Shown here: positions 27,066-36,890 of the stretch, in pieces
Position numbering within the stretch: position 1 is the first letter of the stretch
Layout: the number at the start of each line of letters is the position of its first letter
Notes under the pieces: model-generated
What the model was told of the DNA's origin: nothing
The model's input: the letters and a program-made list of their open reading frames with translations, nothing else
The model's database searches: none
Position numbers and translations under genes: made by a program
Source: Sansalvadorimonas sp965221135
GTDB lineage: Bacteria; Pseudomonadota; Gammaproteobacteria; Pseudomonadales; Endozoicomonadaceae
DNA: 64,000 nt
Reading direction: 5' to 3'
Assembly: GCA_965221135.1 (NCBI GenBank)
Contig: CBDCRZ010000048.1
Location: 35,742-99,741 of the forward strand

Positions 27066-28244
27066 ATGACAAGACGTATGTACTGGAGGACGCTTTGGGC
27101 GGGCTGGATCCTGCTTGGCGTTGGAGCCCTTTTTAATGGTAACTCAGCTGAGTTCACCTTTAGTTTTGTTTCTGAGTGGGGTTTCACTGAGCAGCAGGCT
27201 GGATTAGCTATAGCCATGCATCAGCTGGGCTCGTTGCTCGGTATGATCTACATGTTTATCTGGGTAGGCGATATCAATATACGGAAGTACATGCTCTTTG
27301 CGGTCTCTGCAGTCGCGGGGCTGGAGGCGCTTACTGGTATTGTGGGCGGTGTTCCAGAGTTCGTTATTACAGTCAGGTTCTTTTCTGGTATTGCGGCTGG
27401 TTTGTGTATGGCGACAGGCCTGGTTCTTATTGGCTACTTACCCAATAACCTTCGTATATTTTCTATTGGCATGATTCTTGGCTTTATCATGCTTATTATT
27501 ACCCTGTTTTATTGGGCGCCTCTGGTTGAGCTGGTAGGTCTCAGGGGCGTGTTCTTTATATTAACGGCTTACTGCCTTGTTTGTTTGCCGTTTCATAAAC
27601 TCGTTCCTGATTTTGTCTACGATGTAAGTCCTGATATTGAGAAAGATAAGTCTTTTGCAATGTCTGACTTGTTTCTTCCCGTGCCTCTGTTGATTCTTGT
27701 TGCTTTCCTTCTCGCTAATACTGGCTCAGATGCCATTTGGACTTATTCACTCTTTGTTGGTTTGGGTGAATATATTTCTATGACCCGAGTAACTGAGTTG
27801 TTTGCTTACTCTTTGGTAGGTGGTCTTGTATCAGCTACATTGGCAACTTATCTGTGTCACCGTTTCAGTTATTATATCTCCTTTGCTATAGGCTATAGCG
27901 TAATAGTTATCGGAACGTTGTTATTGTTCCGTGTATCTTCTGAGATGACTTATCTGCTGGCATTTTCTTTGTTTGCTTTTGGTTATGCCTTTGCAATTCC
28001 TTATCTCCAGAGCCTTCAGTCCGATGTTGATTCTACGGGTCGTTTATTGATCCTTGGTTTGATGGCTGCCGCTGTTGGTAAATTCCTGGGGCCATTCCTG
28101 GCTGCTATTTTGGCCGGGGACTGGTTCATTCTTACAAATGTTTTCTGGCTGGCATGCGCCTGTTTCGCTTTGAGCCTTATTTTAGTGCTGATTGCTGTGT
28201 ACAAGTATGTGGGTGCGAAAGGTTCCCGTTCTGCTGTCAGGTAG
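27066..28244 (+). CDS. MFS transporter
   Basis: A 392-residue inner-membrane protein with about 12 hydrophobic helices. It has a major-facilitator look, with a first half (VGALFNGNSAEFTFSFVSEWGF, RFFSGIAAGLCMATGL) and a second half starting after the loop near residue 190. There is no strong MFS signature loop motif, so the subfamily is open. It lies 68 bp upstream of the FadB-like gene on the same strand and is likely to import or export a substrate of that pathway. It has fewer biased codons than the enzymes downstream. Confidence 0.8.
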   Translation: MTRRMYWRTLWAGWILLGVGALFNGNSAEFTFSFVSEWGFTEQQAGLAIAMHQLGSLLGMIYMFIWVGDINIRKYMLFAVSAVAGLEALTGIVGGVPEFVITVRFFSGIAAGLCMATGLVLIGYLPNNLRIFSIGMILGFIMLIITLFYWAPLVELVGLRGVFFILTAYCLVCLPFHKLVPDFVYDVSPDIEKDKSFAMSDLFLPVPLLILVAFLLANTGSDAIWTYSLFVGLGEYISMTRVTELFAYSLVGGLVSATLATYLCHRFSYYISFAIGYSVIVIGTLLLFRVSSEMTYLLAFSLFAFGYAFAIPYLQSLQSDVDSTGRLLILGLMAAAVGKFLGPFLAAILAGDWFILTNVFWLACACFALSLILVLIAVYKYVGAKGSRSAVR

Positions 28245-28312
28245 AGCACGGTCTGCACCATAAAAATATAAATAATATAACGATAATAATTTTCTAATAG
28301 GTACCAACGATT

Positions 28313-30424
28313 ATGAGCGCTTCAATTCTTTATCAGGTTGAGAATCAGGTAGCCCTGATTACTCTGAACCGCCCTCCAGTGAATAGCCTGGGCCTGGAGA
28401 TGCGTACACGCCTTCTCGAAGAGTTCCGTAAGGCTGAAGCTGACGACAATGTTAAAGCGATAGTTGTAACTGGCGCTGGTCGTTTCTTCTGTGCGGGTGC
28501 TGATGTTGCTGAATTCGACAGTGGACAGGCGCTTGCTGAACCTCTGATTCCGACTGTATTCAATGTTATGGATGCTTCTAAGAAGCCTGTGATTGGTGCT
28601 GTTAACGGTACTGCTCTGGGTGGTGGTCTGGAGCTGGCTCTGGCCTGTGACTATCGCTTTGTACATCCTTCTGCCCGTCTGGGTGTGCCAGAAGTGAACC
28701 TGGGTATTATTCCTGGTGCTGGCGGTACTCAGCGTCTTCCTCGTGTGATTGGTCTGGAAGCTGCAGCAGATATGGTTACCAGCGGTAAGCCTATTACTGC
28801 ACAGCAGGCTGGTAAGAACGGCCTGGCTGACAAGGTTGCTGAAGCCGGTGATTTTATGGAGCAGGCTCTTGAGTACGCCCAGCACGTTATTCGTACTGAA
28901 ATGCCTGCCAAGGATTGCGCTGAGTTGACTGTAGCCAGCGAGACTGATCCTGTTGAATTTCTTAACAAGCGCCTTGAGCGTCTGCACCCTCAGCGCAACA
29001 TGGCACAGCTGGCCTGTGTTAATGCCCTGAAGGCTGCTGCGACTCTGCCTCTGATGGCAGGTCTCGAAGAAGAGTGGAACCAGTTCCTGCACTGCCAGGC
29101 TGCTCCTCAGTCCCGTGCCCTGCAGCACCTGTTCTTCGCTGAGCGTCAGGCAACCCGCGTACCGGGTGTTGATCCTAAGCAGGCTACCCGCGAAATCAAG
29201 AGCGTTGCCGTTATCGGTGCCGGCCTGATGGGTGGCGGTATTGCCATGAACTTCGCTAATGCCGGTATCCCCGTCAAGCTGCTGGAAGTGAAAGAAGACG
29301 CGCTGGAGCGTGGTCTGGGCGTTATCAAAAAGAACTACGAGCGTTCTGCTTCCCGTGGTCGTTTTAGTCATGAAGAAGCTGAAATGCGCACCAGCCTGAT
29401 CACAGGCACCCTGAACTATGAAGATCTGGCTGACGCCGATCTGGTGATCGAAGCTGTTTTCGAAAGCATGGACGTGAAGCGTGCTGTATTCACCCGTCTG
29501 GATGAAGTCTGCAAGCCAGGTGCGATCCTCGCTTCTAATACATCCACTCTGGATCTCGATGAGATTGCAAACGTAACCAAGCGTCCAGAAGACGTGATTG
29601 GTCTGCACTTCTTCAGCCCTGCCAATGTTATGCGTCTGCTGGAAATCGTGCGTGGTAAGGCGACTTCCGAACAGGTTCTGGTCACCGCTATCAACCTGGC
29701 CAAGACCATTCGCAAGCAGCCAGTCGTTGTAGGCGTTTGCTACGGCTTCGTTGGTAACCGCATGGTTGCTCCATACTCCCGTGAAGCCTTCCGTATGGTT
29801 CTGGAAGGTGCTTCTCCGGAGCAGGCTGACCAGGTACTGATGGACTTCGGTATGGCCATGGGTGTTATCGCCATGGGTGATATGGCTGGTATTGATGTTG
29901 GCTGTGCTGCTGCGCTGGCTAATCAGGACCAGTGGACTGAAGACAAGGCTTACCAGGCCCTGCAGTTCCGTCTGAAAGAAATGGGCCGTCTGGGCCAGAA
30001 GACCGGTCGTGGTGTTTACATCTACGAAGGTCGTGAGCGTATCTCTGATCCTGAGTCTATTGAACTCAGTGTTGAGATTGCCAGGGAACACGGCATTGCA
30101 CGTCGTGAGTTGAGCAAGGAAGAGATTCTTGAGCGCTGCATGTACTCCCTGATCAATGAAGGGGCTTGCATCCTGGAAGAGGGCATTGCCAGTCGTTCCA
30201 GTGATATCGACCTGATCTACGTCAATGGCTACGGATTCCCGGCCTGGCGTGGTGGTCCCATGCAGTATGCCGATGAAATCGGTCTTGAGAAGGTTCTAGG
30301 TGCGCTGAATAAGTACCGCAAAGAGCTGGGTGAGTATGGCGAACACTGGTTCAAACCATCTCCTCTGCTTGAAAAACTTGTTGCCGCGGGGCAGTCCTTT
30401 AAAGATTACGACAACGGCCAGTAA
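28313..30424 (+). CDS. FadB-like enoyl-CoA hydratase/3-hydroxyacyl-CoA dehydrogenase
   Basis: A 703-residue bifunctional beta-oxidation enzyme. Residues 1-190 are a crotonase domain with oxyanion motifs (GRFFCAGADVAEF, LGGGLELALACDYRF) and both catalytic Glu positions (LGGGLELA and VPEVNLGIIPGAGGTQ). From about residue 297 comes the NAD-binding motif VIGAGLMGGGIAMNFANAG, then HFFSPANVMRLLEIV with the catalytic His, and GFVGNRM. The shape is that of the peroxisomal bifunctional type rather than E. coli FadB, which has a linker and an isomerase extension. Codons are highly biased to CTG, CGT and GGT, so expression should be high. It is followed by a thiolase and a dehydrogenase on the same strand. 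Confidence 0.92.
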   Translation: MSASILYQVENQVALITLNRPPVNSLGLEMRTRLLEEFRKAEADDNVKAIVVTGAGRFFCAGADVAEFDSGQALAEPLIPTVFNVMDASKKPVIGAVNGTALGGGLELALACDYRFVHPSARLGVPEVNLGIIPGAGGTQRLPRVIGLEAAADMVTSGKPITAQQAGKNGLADKVAEAGDFMEQALEYAQHVIRTEMPAKDCAELTVASETDPVEFLNKRLERLHPQRNMAQLACVNALKAAATLPLMAGLEEEWNQFLHCQAAPQSRALQHLFFAERQATRVPGVDPKQATREIKSVAVIGAGLMGGGIAMNFANAGIPVKLLEVKEDALERGLGVIKKNYERSASRGRFSHEEAEMRTSLITGTLNYEDLADADLVIEAVFESMDVKRAVFTRLDEVCKPGAILASNTSTLDLDEIANVTKRPEDVIGLHFFSPANVMRLLEIVRGKATSEQVLVTAINLAKTIRKQPVVVGVCYGFVGNRMVAPYSREAFRMVLEGASPEQADQVLMDFGMAMGVIAMGDMAGIDVGCAAALANQDQWTEDKAYQALQFRLKEMGRLGQKTGRGVYIYEGRERISDPESIELSVEIAREHGIARRELSKEEILERCMYSLINEGACILEEGIASRSSDIDLIYVNGYGFPAWRGGPMQYADEIGLEKVLGALNKYRKELGEYGEHWFKPSPLLEKLVAAGQSFKDYDNGQ

Positions 30425-30534
30425 TTCTGGCTGAAAAGTAATCAAGGTTGTTGGTTTGGAGATTGAGGAGGGCAACCTCTTCAGTCTTTCTCTTCATCAT
30501 GGCCCGTTCTTATAAATAATAAGGAAACCCCAAA

Positions 30535-31719
30535 ATGCGCGAAGCTGTCATTGTCTCCACCGCACGTACGCCAATTGCCAAGGCCTTCCGTGGCGCGTAC
30601 AACATCACGAAAGCACCAACCCTGGCCTCTTTTGCCATTAAAGAAGCTGTTGCCCGTGCTGGCATTAACCCTGCCGAGATCGACGATCTGGTCATGGGTA
30701 CTTCCCTGCAGTCGGGTACTGCTGGCTGGAACCTGGGCCGTATGGCTGCGTTTGCTTCCGGTCTGCCACAGACTGTTGCCGGTCAGACTATCGACCGTCA
30801 GTGCTCTTCTGGCCTGATGTCCGTGGCCACCGCTGCCAAGCAGATTATCACTGACAAGATGAACGTGACTGTCGCTGCCGGTCTGGACCACATTACCCTG
30901 GTACAGAATCAGCTGGTTGAGATTGTTATGGGCCAGAAGGACGAAAATGTTCTGGCTGCTCAGCCTAACGCTTACATGCCTATGCTGCAGACTGCTGAAT
31001 ATGTTGTTAAGAAGTACGGCATCAGCCGTGAATCTCAGGACGAATACGCCCTGCAATCCCAGCAGCGTACTGCTGCTGCACAGCAGTCTGGCATCTTCGC
31101 TGACGAAATCGTTGAGACCACTACCACTCAGATGGTTAAGGATCGCAACACGGGTGAAGTTTCCTACAAGGAAGTGACCATCAGTCAGGACGAAGGCAAC
31201 CGTCCTTCTACCACTCTTGAAAGCCTGCAGGGCCTGAACCCTGTGATCGAAGGCGGTACTGTGACTGCTGGTAACGCCAGCCAGCTGTCTGACGGTGCTG
31301 CCGCTGTTGTCCTGATGGACAGCAAGTACGCCCAGCAGCAGAACGTTGAAGCCATGGGTATCTACCGCGGCATGATGGTTACCGGTCTGGAGCCGGAAGA
31401 GATGGGTATCGGTCCTATGACGGCTGTGCCTAAGCTGCTGAAAGCTCACGGTCTGACTGTTGATGACATCGACCTGTGGGAACTGAACGAAGCTTTCGCC
31501 TGCCAGGTTGTTTACTGTCGCGACAATCTGGGCATCGACCCAGCCAAGTTGAACGTCAATGGTGGTGCTATCTCCATCGGTCACCCATACGGCATGACTG
31601 GTACCCGTCAGGTTGGTCACGTACTGCTTGAAGGTAAGCGTCGTGGTGCTCGTTACGCTGTTATCACCATGTGTGTTGGTGGTGGTATGGGTGCAGCTGG
31701 CCTGATCGAAATCGTATAA
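30535..31719 (+). CDS. Acetyl-CoA acyltransferase (thiolase)
   Basis: A 394-residue thiolase II/FadA-like enzyme that cleaves 3-ketoacyl-CoA to acetyl-CoA and a shortened acyl-CoA. The nucleophile is Cys about 88 in DRQCSSGLMSVATA. The second half has His about 348 in NGGAISIGHPYGMTGTR and the acid-base Cys about 379 in CVGGGMGAAGL. It completes the beta-oxidation set between the FadB-like and acyl-CoA dehydrogenase genes; the 13-bp gap to the latter suggests one transcript. Codon bias is high. Confidence 0.94.
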   Translation: MREAVIVSTARTPIAKAFRGAYNITKAPTLASFAIKEAVARAGINPAEIDDLVMGTSLQSGTAGWNLGRMAAFASGLPQTVAGQTIDRQCSSGLMSVATAAKQIITDKMNVTVAAGLDHITLVQNQLVEIVMGQKDENVLAAQPNAYMPMLQTAEYVVKKYGISRESQDEYALQSQQRTAAAQQSGIFADEIVETTTTQMVKDRNTGEVSYKEVTISQDEGNRPSTTLESLQGLNPVIEGGTVTAGNASQLSDGAAAVVLMDSKYAQQQNVEAMGIYRGMMVTGLEPEEMGIGPMTAVPKLLKAHGLTVDDIDLWELNEAFACQVVYCRDNLGIDPAKLNVNGGAISIGHPYGMTGTRQVGHVLLEGKRRGARYAVITMCVGGGMGAAGLIEIV

Positions 31720-31732
31720 GGGAGTTAAAAAT

Positions 31733-33511
31733 ATGCCTGATTATAAAGCGCCCCTGCGTGATCTCGAATTTGTTATGAATGAAGTCCTGGGCTACGAGGC
31801 GCACTACGCGTCTCTGCCTGGCGGCGACGAAGCCTCTCCAGACATGGTGAAAGCCGTTCTGGAAGAAGGTGCCAGGTTTGTTGAAGGTGAAATTGTTGAA
31901 CTGAACCGTACTGGCGATGAAGAAAGCGCCCAGTGGAAAGACGGTGAAGTGACTACACCTGCTGGTTTTAAAGCGGCTTACGACAAGCTGGTTGAAAACG
32001 GCTGGAGTGGTCTGAGTCAGCCTGCCGAAATCGGTGGTCAGGGTCTGCCTAACTCACTGAACACAGCTTTCTATGAAATGCTGGCTGGCGGTAACCTGAG
32101 CTGGGCGATTTACCCAACTCTGACCTGGGGTGCGATCGAAACTGTTGCTGCCCACGCCGCTGAAGACATTAAAGCCAACTACCTTCCGCCAATGGTTGAA
32201 GGTCGCTGGTCCGGTACCATGTGTCTGACGGAAGCTCACTGTGGTTCCGACCTGGGTCTGCTGAAGACCAAGGCTGAGCCAAATGGTGACGGCAGCTACA
32301 ACCTGACCGGTTCCAAGATCTTTATTACCGGTGGTGAGCATGATCTTTGTGAAAACATCATTCACATCGTTCTGGCCCGTCTGCCTGGGGCACCGGAAGG
32401 TGTTAAAGGTATCTCCCTGTTCGTCGTACCTAAGTTCAATGTGAACGCTGACGGCAGCCTGGGTGATCGTAACCCTGTGACCTGTGGTTCTATCGAACAC
32501 AAGATGGGTATCAAGGCTTCCGCGACCTGCGTTATGAACTTTGACGGTGCCAAAGGCTTCCTGATAGGTCCTGAGAACAAGGGCATGGCCTGCATGTTCA
32601 CCTTCATCAACGAATCCCGTCTGGGCGTTGCTGTACAGGGGCAGGCGACTATCGAACACGCTTTCCAGGGCGCACTGGCTTATGCCCGTGATCGTCATCA
32701 GATGAAGGCTTTCCCACGTCACTCTCCTGAAAAAGCGGCTGATCCAATCATCGCTCATCCGGACGTGCGTCGTATGCTGCTGACCCAGAAAGCTTTGGGT
32801 GAAGGCGGTCGACTGTTCAACATGTACTGCGCCAAGCTGGTTGATATCAAGCATCGTGGTACCCCGGAAGAACAGGCGTTCGCTGAGAACCGTCTGGCTT
32901 TGCTGACTCCTGTTGCTAAAGGTTTCCTGACTGAAGCAGGCCAGGAAGCGACCAAAGAGGGCATTCAGGTCTTCGGTGGTCACGGCTTTATTCGTGAGTG
33001 GGGTATGGAGCAGCTGGCTCGTGATGTGCGTATTACCGCTATCTATGAAGGTACAACGTGCATCCAGGGTCTCGACCTGCTGGGTCGTAAGATTCTGCCT
33101 ACCGGCGGCAAGCTGCTGACTGACTTCACCACAGAAGTGACTGAGTTTGCACAGTCTCAGGCTGGTAATCCTGCTCTGGCCTCCATGGCACAGCAGCTGA
33201 TTGCCAATGTTGAGCTGTGGCAGTCCCTGACCGGCGAGCTGGGCGAGCGTCTGAAGACTGCTGGTCCTGATGAGCTGAACAGTGCGTCTGTTGATTACCT
33301 GATGCTGTCCGGATACGTCATCCTCGGTTACTTCTGGCTGCAGGCTGCAGCTGTTGCGGCTGAAAAGGATGGTGCTTTCTACACGGCTAAAGGCCAGACT
33401 GCCTCCTTCTTCTTTAAGAGACTGTTGACCCGTACCACCTCCCTGGCTGAAAACATCCGGGACGGTGCCGACACTCTGATGTCTATCGATGAAGAGTCGT
33501 TTTCTTTTTGA
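31733..33511 (+). CDS. Acyl-CoA dehydrogenase with extra C-terminal domain
   Basis: A 592-residue FAD enzyme, longer than the usual 380-residue dehydrogenases, matching the FadE5-like group with an added C-terminal helical domain. The central segment holds the flavin-binding MCLTEAHCGSDLGLLKTKA motif; ITGGEHDL and the RMLLTQKALGEGGR helix follow. The candidate catalytic Glu lies in the ITAIYEGTTCIQGLDLLGRK segment typical of the family. GGGAG sits at good spacing. It makes the first double bond in beta-oxidation. Substrate length or shape is not predictable. Confidence 0.92.
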   Translation: MPDYKAPLRDLEFVMNEVLGYEAHYASLPGGDEASPDMVKAVLEEGARFVEGEIVELNRTGDEESAQWKDGEVTTPAGFKAAYDKLVENGWSGLSQPAEIGGQGLPNSLNTAFYEMLAGGNLSWAIYPTLTWGAIETVAAHAAEDIKANYLPPMVEGRWSGTMCLTEAHCGSDLGLLKTKAEPNGDGSYNLTGSKIFITGGEHDLCENIIHIVLARLPGAPEGVKGISLFVVPKFNVNADGSLGDRNPVTCGSIEHKMGIKASATCVMNFDGAKGFLIGPENKGMACMFTFINESRLGVAVQGQATIEHAFQGALAYARDRHQMKAFPRHSPEKAADPIIAHPDVRRMLLTQKALGEGGRLFNMYCAKLVDIKHRGTPEEQAFAENRLALLTPVAKGFLTEAGQEATKEGIQVFGGHGFIREWGMEQLARDVRITAIYEGTTCIQGLDLLGRKILPTGGKLLTDFTTEVTEFAQSQAGNPALASMAQQLIANVELWQSLTGELGERLKTAGPDELNSASVDYLMLSGYVILGYFWLQAAAVAAEKDGAFYTAKGQTASFFFKRLLTRTTSLAENIRDGADTLMSIDEESFSF

Positions 33512-33637
33512 TGTTTGACCTCTGTCGCCCACAGATTCAGGTCTGTGGGTGACAGTGTGCTTTCTCTAAAAAGTGTGGGCTAGGATGCTCATGCCAGTAA
33601 CGATTCATCTAACAATACGAATAACAAGTGTAGGCTT

Positions 33638-35329
33638 ATGAAAACTGAGTTTTGGAGTGACAAGCGAGCGCCGGGTGTGCCGAACAGCGTCGATACAGGA
33701 AAGTACGCGTCTCTGCTTGAAGTTGCTGAAAATGCCTTTGAGAAATTTACGGACAAACCGGCTTTCACCTGCCTGGGTAAGACCCTGAGCTATGGTGACG
33801 TGGAAGCCCTCAGTCGGAGTTTTGCAGCCTGGTTGCAGAATCACACGGAACTGAAAGCGGGCGATGCTATTGCCATTCAGCTTCCGAATCTGCTTCAGTA
33901 TCCTGTTGTTGCCTATGCCGCTATTCGTGCAGGCCTGATTATTGTTAACACCAACCCGCTTTACACCCTGACGGAGCTGTCTCATCAGCTGAAGGATTCC
34001 GGTGCCAAGGCGGTTGTATGTCTGAGCAGTAATCTTGACAATATTTATAAGGCTACTGTCGGCTCACAGGTAGGCCAGGTTATTGCAACTGGTGCACTGG
34101 ATCTTGTAGCTCCTCAAGGCGAGTCTGTTGATGCGGCGGGTGCTGTGCCAACAACAAGCCTGACTGAAGCTCTGGAAAAAGGTGCTGCTGCTACTTACGC
34201 TCGTCCTGCAGCGCGTACCCAGTCTGATCTGGCTATGCTGCAGTACACGGGTGGTACGACAGGTGTTGCCAAGGGCGCTATGCTGACCCAGGGCAATATC
34301 ATTGCCAACATCATTCAGTACAACGATGGTATCTATAACGAGCAGAAAGCCGATGGCACTCTGCTGGTACCTGGTGGGGAACAAATTGTTGTTGCGCCTC
34401 TGCCTATCTATCACATCTACAGCTTCACCATGAACCTGATGGTTTATCCATCCCGTGGTGATCACAGTATCCTGATTCCTAATCCCCGTGATATGGACCA
34501 GTTTATTGCTGCTATTCAGCCTTACCAGTTCACTATGCTGGTTGGTTTGAATACGCTGTTTATTGGTTTGATGTCCCATCCAAAGTTTGCCGAATGTGAT
34601 TTCAGCAAGCTGGCTCTGACTCTCTCCGGCGGTACAGCCCTGAAGTCTGAAGTGGGTCGTAAGTGGGAAGAGTTCACTGGCAGCAAGGTTATTGAAGGTT
34701 ATGGTCTGACTGAAACCTCTCCGGTTGTTTCTGCAGGTCCTCTGGGTGACATGTCCGTTGCCGGCACTGTTGGTCAGCCTGCGCCTAACACTCAGATCAA
34801 GACGGTTGATGCTGACGGTAATGAAACACCGGTTGGAGAACGTGGTGAGCTTTGTGTCCGTGGTCCGCAGGTTATGGCGGGTTACTGGCAGCGTCCTGAC
34901 GCAACAGACGAAGTGATTGATGCTGATGGCTGGTTCCATACCGGTGATGTTGCCATTATCGATGATAACGGTTGTATTCGTATTGTTGACCGTTTGAAGG
35001 ATATGGTGCTGGTTTCCGGTTTCAATGTGTATCCCAATGAAATCGAAGATGTTGTTGCCAAGTGTGACGGTGTGGTTTCCTGTGCCGTGATCGGTGTTCC
35101 TGATGAAGCCTCTGGTGAAGCGGTTCGTCTGTATGTTATCCCACGGGATGAGCAGCTGACTGAAGCGGTTCTGAAAGACTGGTGTCGTCAGCATCTGACT
35201 GGTTACAAGATTCCGAAGCAGATTATTTTCCGTGAAACCCTGCCTATGACTGCGGTCGGCAAGGTTCTGCGTAAAGATCTGCGTGCTGAAGCACTGAAAG
35301 AGTTTGAAACGGAAACTGCACCAGCGTAA
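33638..35329 (+). CDS. fadD: Long-chain fatty acid-CoA ligase
   Basis: A 563-residue AMP-forming ligase that activates free acids to acyl-CoA. P-loop-like motif YTGGTTGVAKGAMLT near residue 207, YGLTETSP near 350, GWFHTGDVA near 430 and RIVDRLKDMVLVSGFNVYPNEIE after it, with the catalytic Lys in AVGKVLRKDLR near the end. All agree with FadD. It starts about 125 bp after the dehydrogenase gene and is closed by a strong terminator. It supplies the CoA ester for the upstream beta-oxidation enzymes. Confidence 0.93.
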   Translation: MKTEFWSDKRAPGVPNSVDTGKYASLLEVAENAFEKFTDKPAFTCLGKTLSYGDVEALSRSFAAWLQNHTELKAGDAIAIQLPNLLQYPVVAYAAIRAGLIIVNTNPLYTLTELSHQLKDSGAKAVVCLSSNLDNIYKATVGSQVGQVIATGALDLVAPQGESVDAAGAVPTTSLTEALEKGAAATYARPAARTQSDLAMLQYTGGTTGVAKGAMLTQGNIIANIIQYNDGIYNEQKADGTLLVPGGEQIVVAPLPIYHIYSFTMNLMVYPSRGDHSILIPNPRDMDQFIAAIQPYQFTMLVGLNTLFIGLMSHPKFAECDFSKLALTLSGGTALKSEVGRKWEEFTGSKVIEGYGLTETSPVVSAGPLGDMSVAGTVGQPAPNTQIKTVDADGNETPVGERGELCVRGPQVMAGYWQRPDATDEVIDADGWFHTGDVAIIDDNGCIRIVDRLKDMVLVSGFNVYPNEIEDVVAKCDGVVSCAVIGVPDEASGEAVRLYVIPRDEQLTEAVLKDWCRQHLTGYKIPKQIIFRETLPMTAVGKVLRKDLRAEALKEFETETAPA

Positions 35330-35379
35330 ATCTCTTACGCCTGACTTGCTCTTTTTCGAAGTCATGTTTCAAGTTTATG

Positions 35380-35415
35380 AACGGCCATTCTGGTAATATC
35401 AGAATGGCCGTTTTT
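35380..35415 (+). terminator. Intrinsic terminator after fadD
   Basis: A perfect 13-bp stem (35380-35392 with 35400-35412, 7-nt loop) followed by T residues to 35415. Confidence 0.88.
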
Positions 35416-35502
35416 GTAAGTATGATGGCCAATATTCCCTGCAGGATTTACTGTGGCAGTTGACTGTCTGTCCTCACTCTTTTAGGATCTGCACAACAGT
35501 TG

Positions 35503-35518
35503 AGTGAACGTTCGTTCA
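35503..35518. promoter_or_regulatory. Palindromic operator upstream of ribB
   Basis: TGAACG-TT-CGTTCA at 35505-35518 is a perfect inverted repeat, ending 22 bp before the ribB start. The 15 bases 35503-35517 recur exactly, on the opposite strand, at 51130-51144 upstream of the luciferase-like gene. The size and symmetry fit a TetR-family regulator; the likely candidate in the window is the regulator at 44370. It probably overlaps the promoter. No FMN riboswitch was recognised here. Confidence 0.75.
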
Positions 35519-35540
35519 CAGTCTGAAAAAGAGAATAAAC

Positions 35541-36221
35541 ATGTCAAATAATTCACAGCAACAGACCTCTCCTGAGCTTTCGGCTAAAGCCCACCCTTTG
35601 CCGGGTCGTGATGATGTGCTTGTGGGTGCTGATGATATTATTGCGCTGGCTGCGGCCGGTAACATGTTTATTCTCGTGGACGACGAAGATCGTGAGAATG
35701 AAGGGGATCTTGTGATCGCTGCTGATGCGGTGACGCCTGACATTATCAACTTCATGGCTCGTTATGCGCGTGGCCTTATCTGCATGCCCATCACAGAAGA
35801 GCGCGCTGAAACGCTTGATTTGAAATTACAGCCTCGCCGTGGACGCTCGGAATACGGCACTGCATTTACCATGTCTATTGAGGCGGCTGAAGGTGTAACA
35901 ACCGGTATTTCAGCAGCAGATCGTGCAAAGACGGTGGCTGTTGCTGCTGACCCTGCCTGTGGTATTGATGATATCGTCACTCCTGGTCATATCTTTCCAT
36001 TGATTGCCCGTCCGGGTGGTGTGGTTGAACGTCCTGGTCACACGGAAGCCTCTGTTGAAATTATGCAGCTGGCAGGTAGAAGTTCTTCCGCTGTGATCTG
36101 TGAAATTATTAATGATGATGGCACTATGGCGCGTCTTCCCGAGTTGATCTCTTTTGCTCGCCGGCACAATTTGCGCATTGGCACTATTAACGATCTGGTC
36201 AACAAACAATCAGTCAAATAA
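35541..36221 (+). CDS. ribB: 3,4-dihydroxy-2-butanone 4-phosphate synthase
   Basis: A 226-residue RibB without a fused RibA domain. It makes the four-carbon unit of riboflavin from ribulose 5-phosphate. Active-site motifs are seen: DDEDRENEGDL (about residues 51-61), RRGRSEYGTAFTMS, and TPGHIFPLIARPGGVVERPGHTEA. Its place between a catabolic operator and a flavin reductase suggests an extra copy that raises flavin supply on induction; the housekeeping copy is presumably elsewhere. About 50 bp separate it from the flavin reductase. Confidence 0.94.
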   Translation: MSNNSQQQTSPELSAKAHPLPGRDDVLVGADDIIALAAAGNMFILVDDEDRENEGDLVIAADAVTPDIINFMARYARGLICMPITEERAETLDLKLQPRRGRSEYGTAFTMSIEAAEGVTTGISAADRAKTVAVAADPACGIDDIVTPGHIFPLIARPGGVVERPGHTEASVEIMQLAGRSSSAVICEIINDDGTMARLPELISFARRHNLRIGTINDLVNKQSVK

Positions 36222-36269
36222 TGGCTCCCTCTGGAGTCAGGAAATAAAAGAATAGAAACGGAGTCCACT

Positions 36270-36806
36270 ATGTCTGAAGCGAATGCCCCTGAAAGTGTTG
36301 TAGAGTCTTTTAAGCTGGCCATGCGTGAGCTGGCGACCACAGTTTCTGTTATCACCACAGGTGACGACTCCATTCGAGGTGGTCTGACAGCTACGGCTGT
36401 GACGTCTCTGTCCATGGAGCCTGCGGCCATTCTGATCTGTGTAAACCGTACTGCCAGTGCCTGGCCTCTGATCGAAAAGAGCGGCCAGTTCTGTGTCAAC
36501 CTGCTGGCTCGCAGTCAGGAAGATGTAGCCAATGTATTTGCCGGTCGTTCCGGTTGCGAATCCCATGAGCGCTTCCAGGAAGCCGGTGAGTGGACTTTCG
36601 CTCACAATGGCGTGTCCATGCTGGACGGTGCTATGGCTAACGTTGTCTGCAAACTGGATAAGGTTATTGATCACGGCACTCATGCTATCTGCATCGGTGC
36701 TGTGACTGAAGTGCGTCTGGCTGACTCTCCAGCTCCTCTGATCTACTGCAAGCAGGGTTACGATACTGTTTCCTCTGCAGCAGCAGCTCTGGCCGAACTG
36801 GCTTAA
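36270..36806 (+). CDS. Flavin reductase family protein
   Basis: A 178-residue FMN-binding domain protein, like the reductase components of two-component monooxygenases, which give reduced FMN to a partner oxygenase. The FMN-binding pattern ATTVSVITTGD, then GLTATAVTSLSMEPAAILICVNRTAS and SGQFCVNLLA is typical. GGAG precedes the ATG. It follows ribB with a 48-bp gap and probably shares its operator. The likely partner is the LLM monooxygenase at 51183, which carries the same site. Confidence 0.92.
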   Translation: MSEANAPESVVESFKLAMRELATTVSVITTGDDSIRGGLTATAVTSLSMEPAAILICVNRTASAWPLIEKSGQFCVNLLARSQEDVANVFAGRSGCESHERFQEAGEWTFAHNGVSMLDGAMANVVCKLDKVIDHGTHAICIGAVTEVRLADSPAPLIYCKQGYDTVSSAAAALAELA

Positions 36807-36890
36807 GTTTCGTTATATCCCCCGTGGGCGGCAACGCCCACGCCTGTTATCCTTTCGTTCGACAAGAATAAAAATCCAGCAGGGTCAACT

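Noticed and set aside
28322..30091. 589-codon open frame on the minus strand
   Set aside because: It is the antisense of the FadB-like gene, whose highly biased codons leave the opposite frame open. No family resemblance and no ribosome site.
32054..33532. 492-codon open frame on the minus strand
   Set aside because: It is the shadow of the acyl-CoA dehydrogenase gene, for the same reason.
34064..35365. 433-codon open frame opposite fadD
   Set aside because: Shadow of a biased gene; fadD motifs are complete on the plus strand.
35416..35540. FMN riboswitch before ribB
   Set aside because: The conserved RFN sequence blocks are not present; a palindromic operator is found instead.
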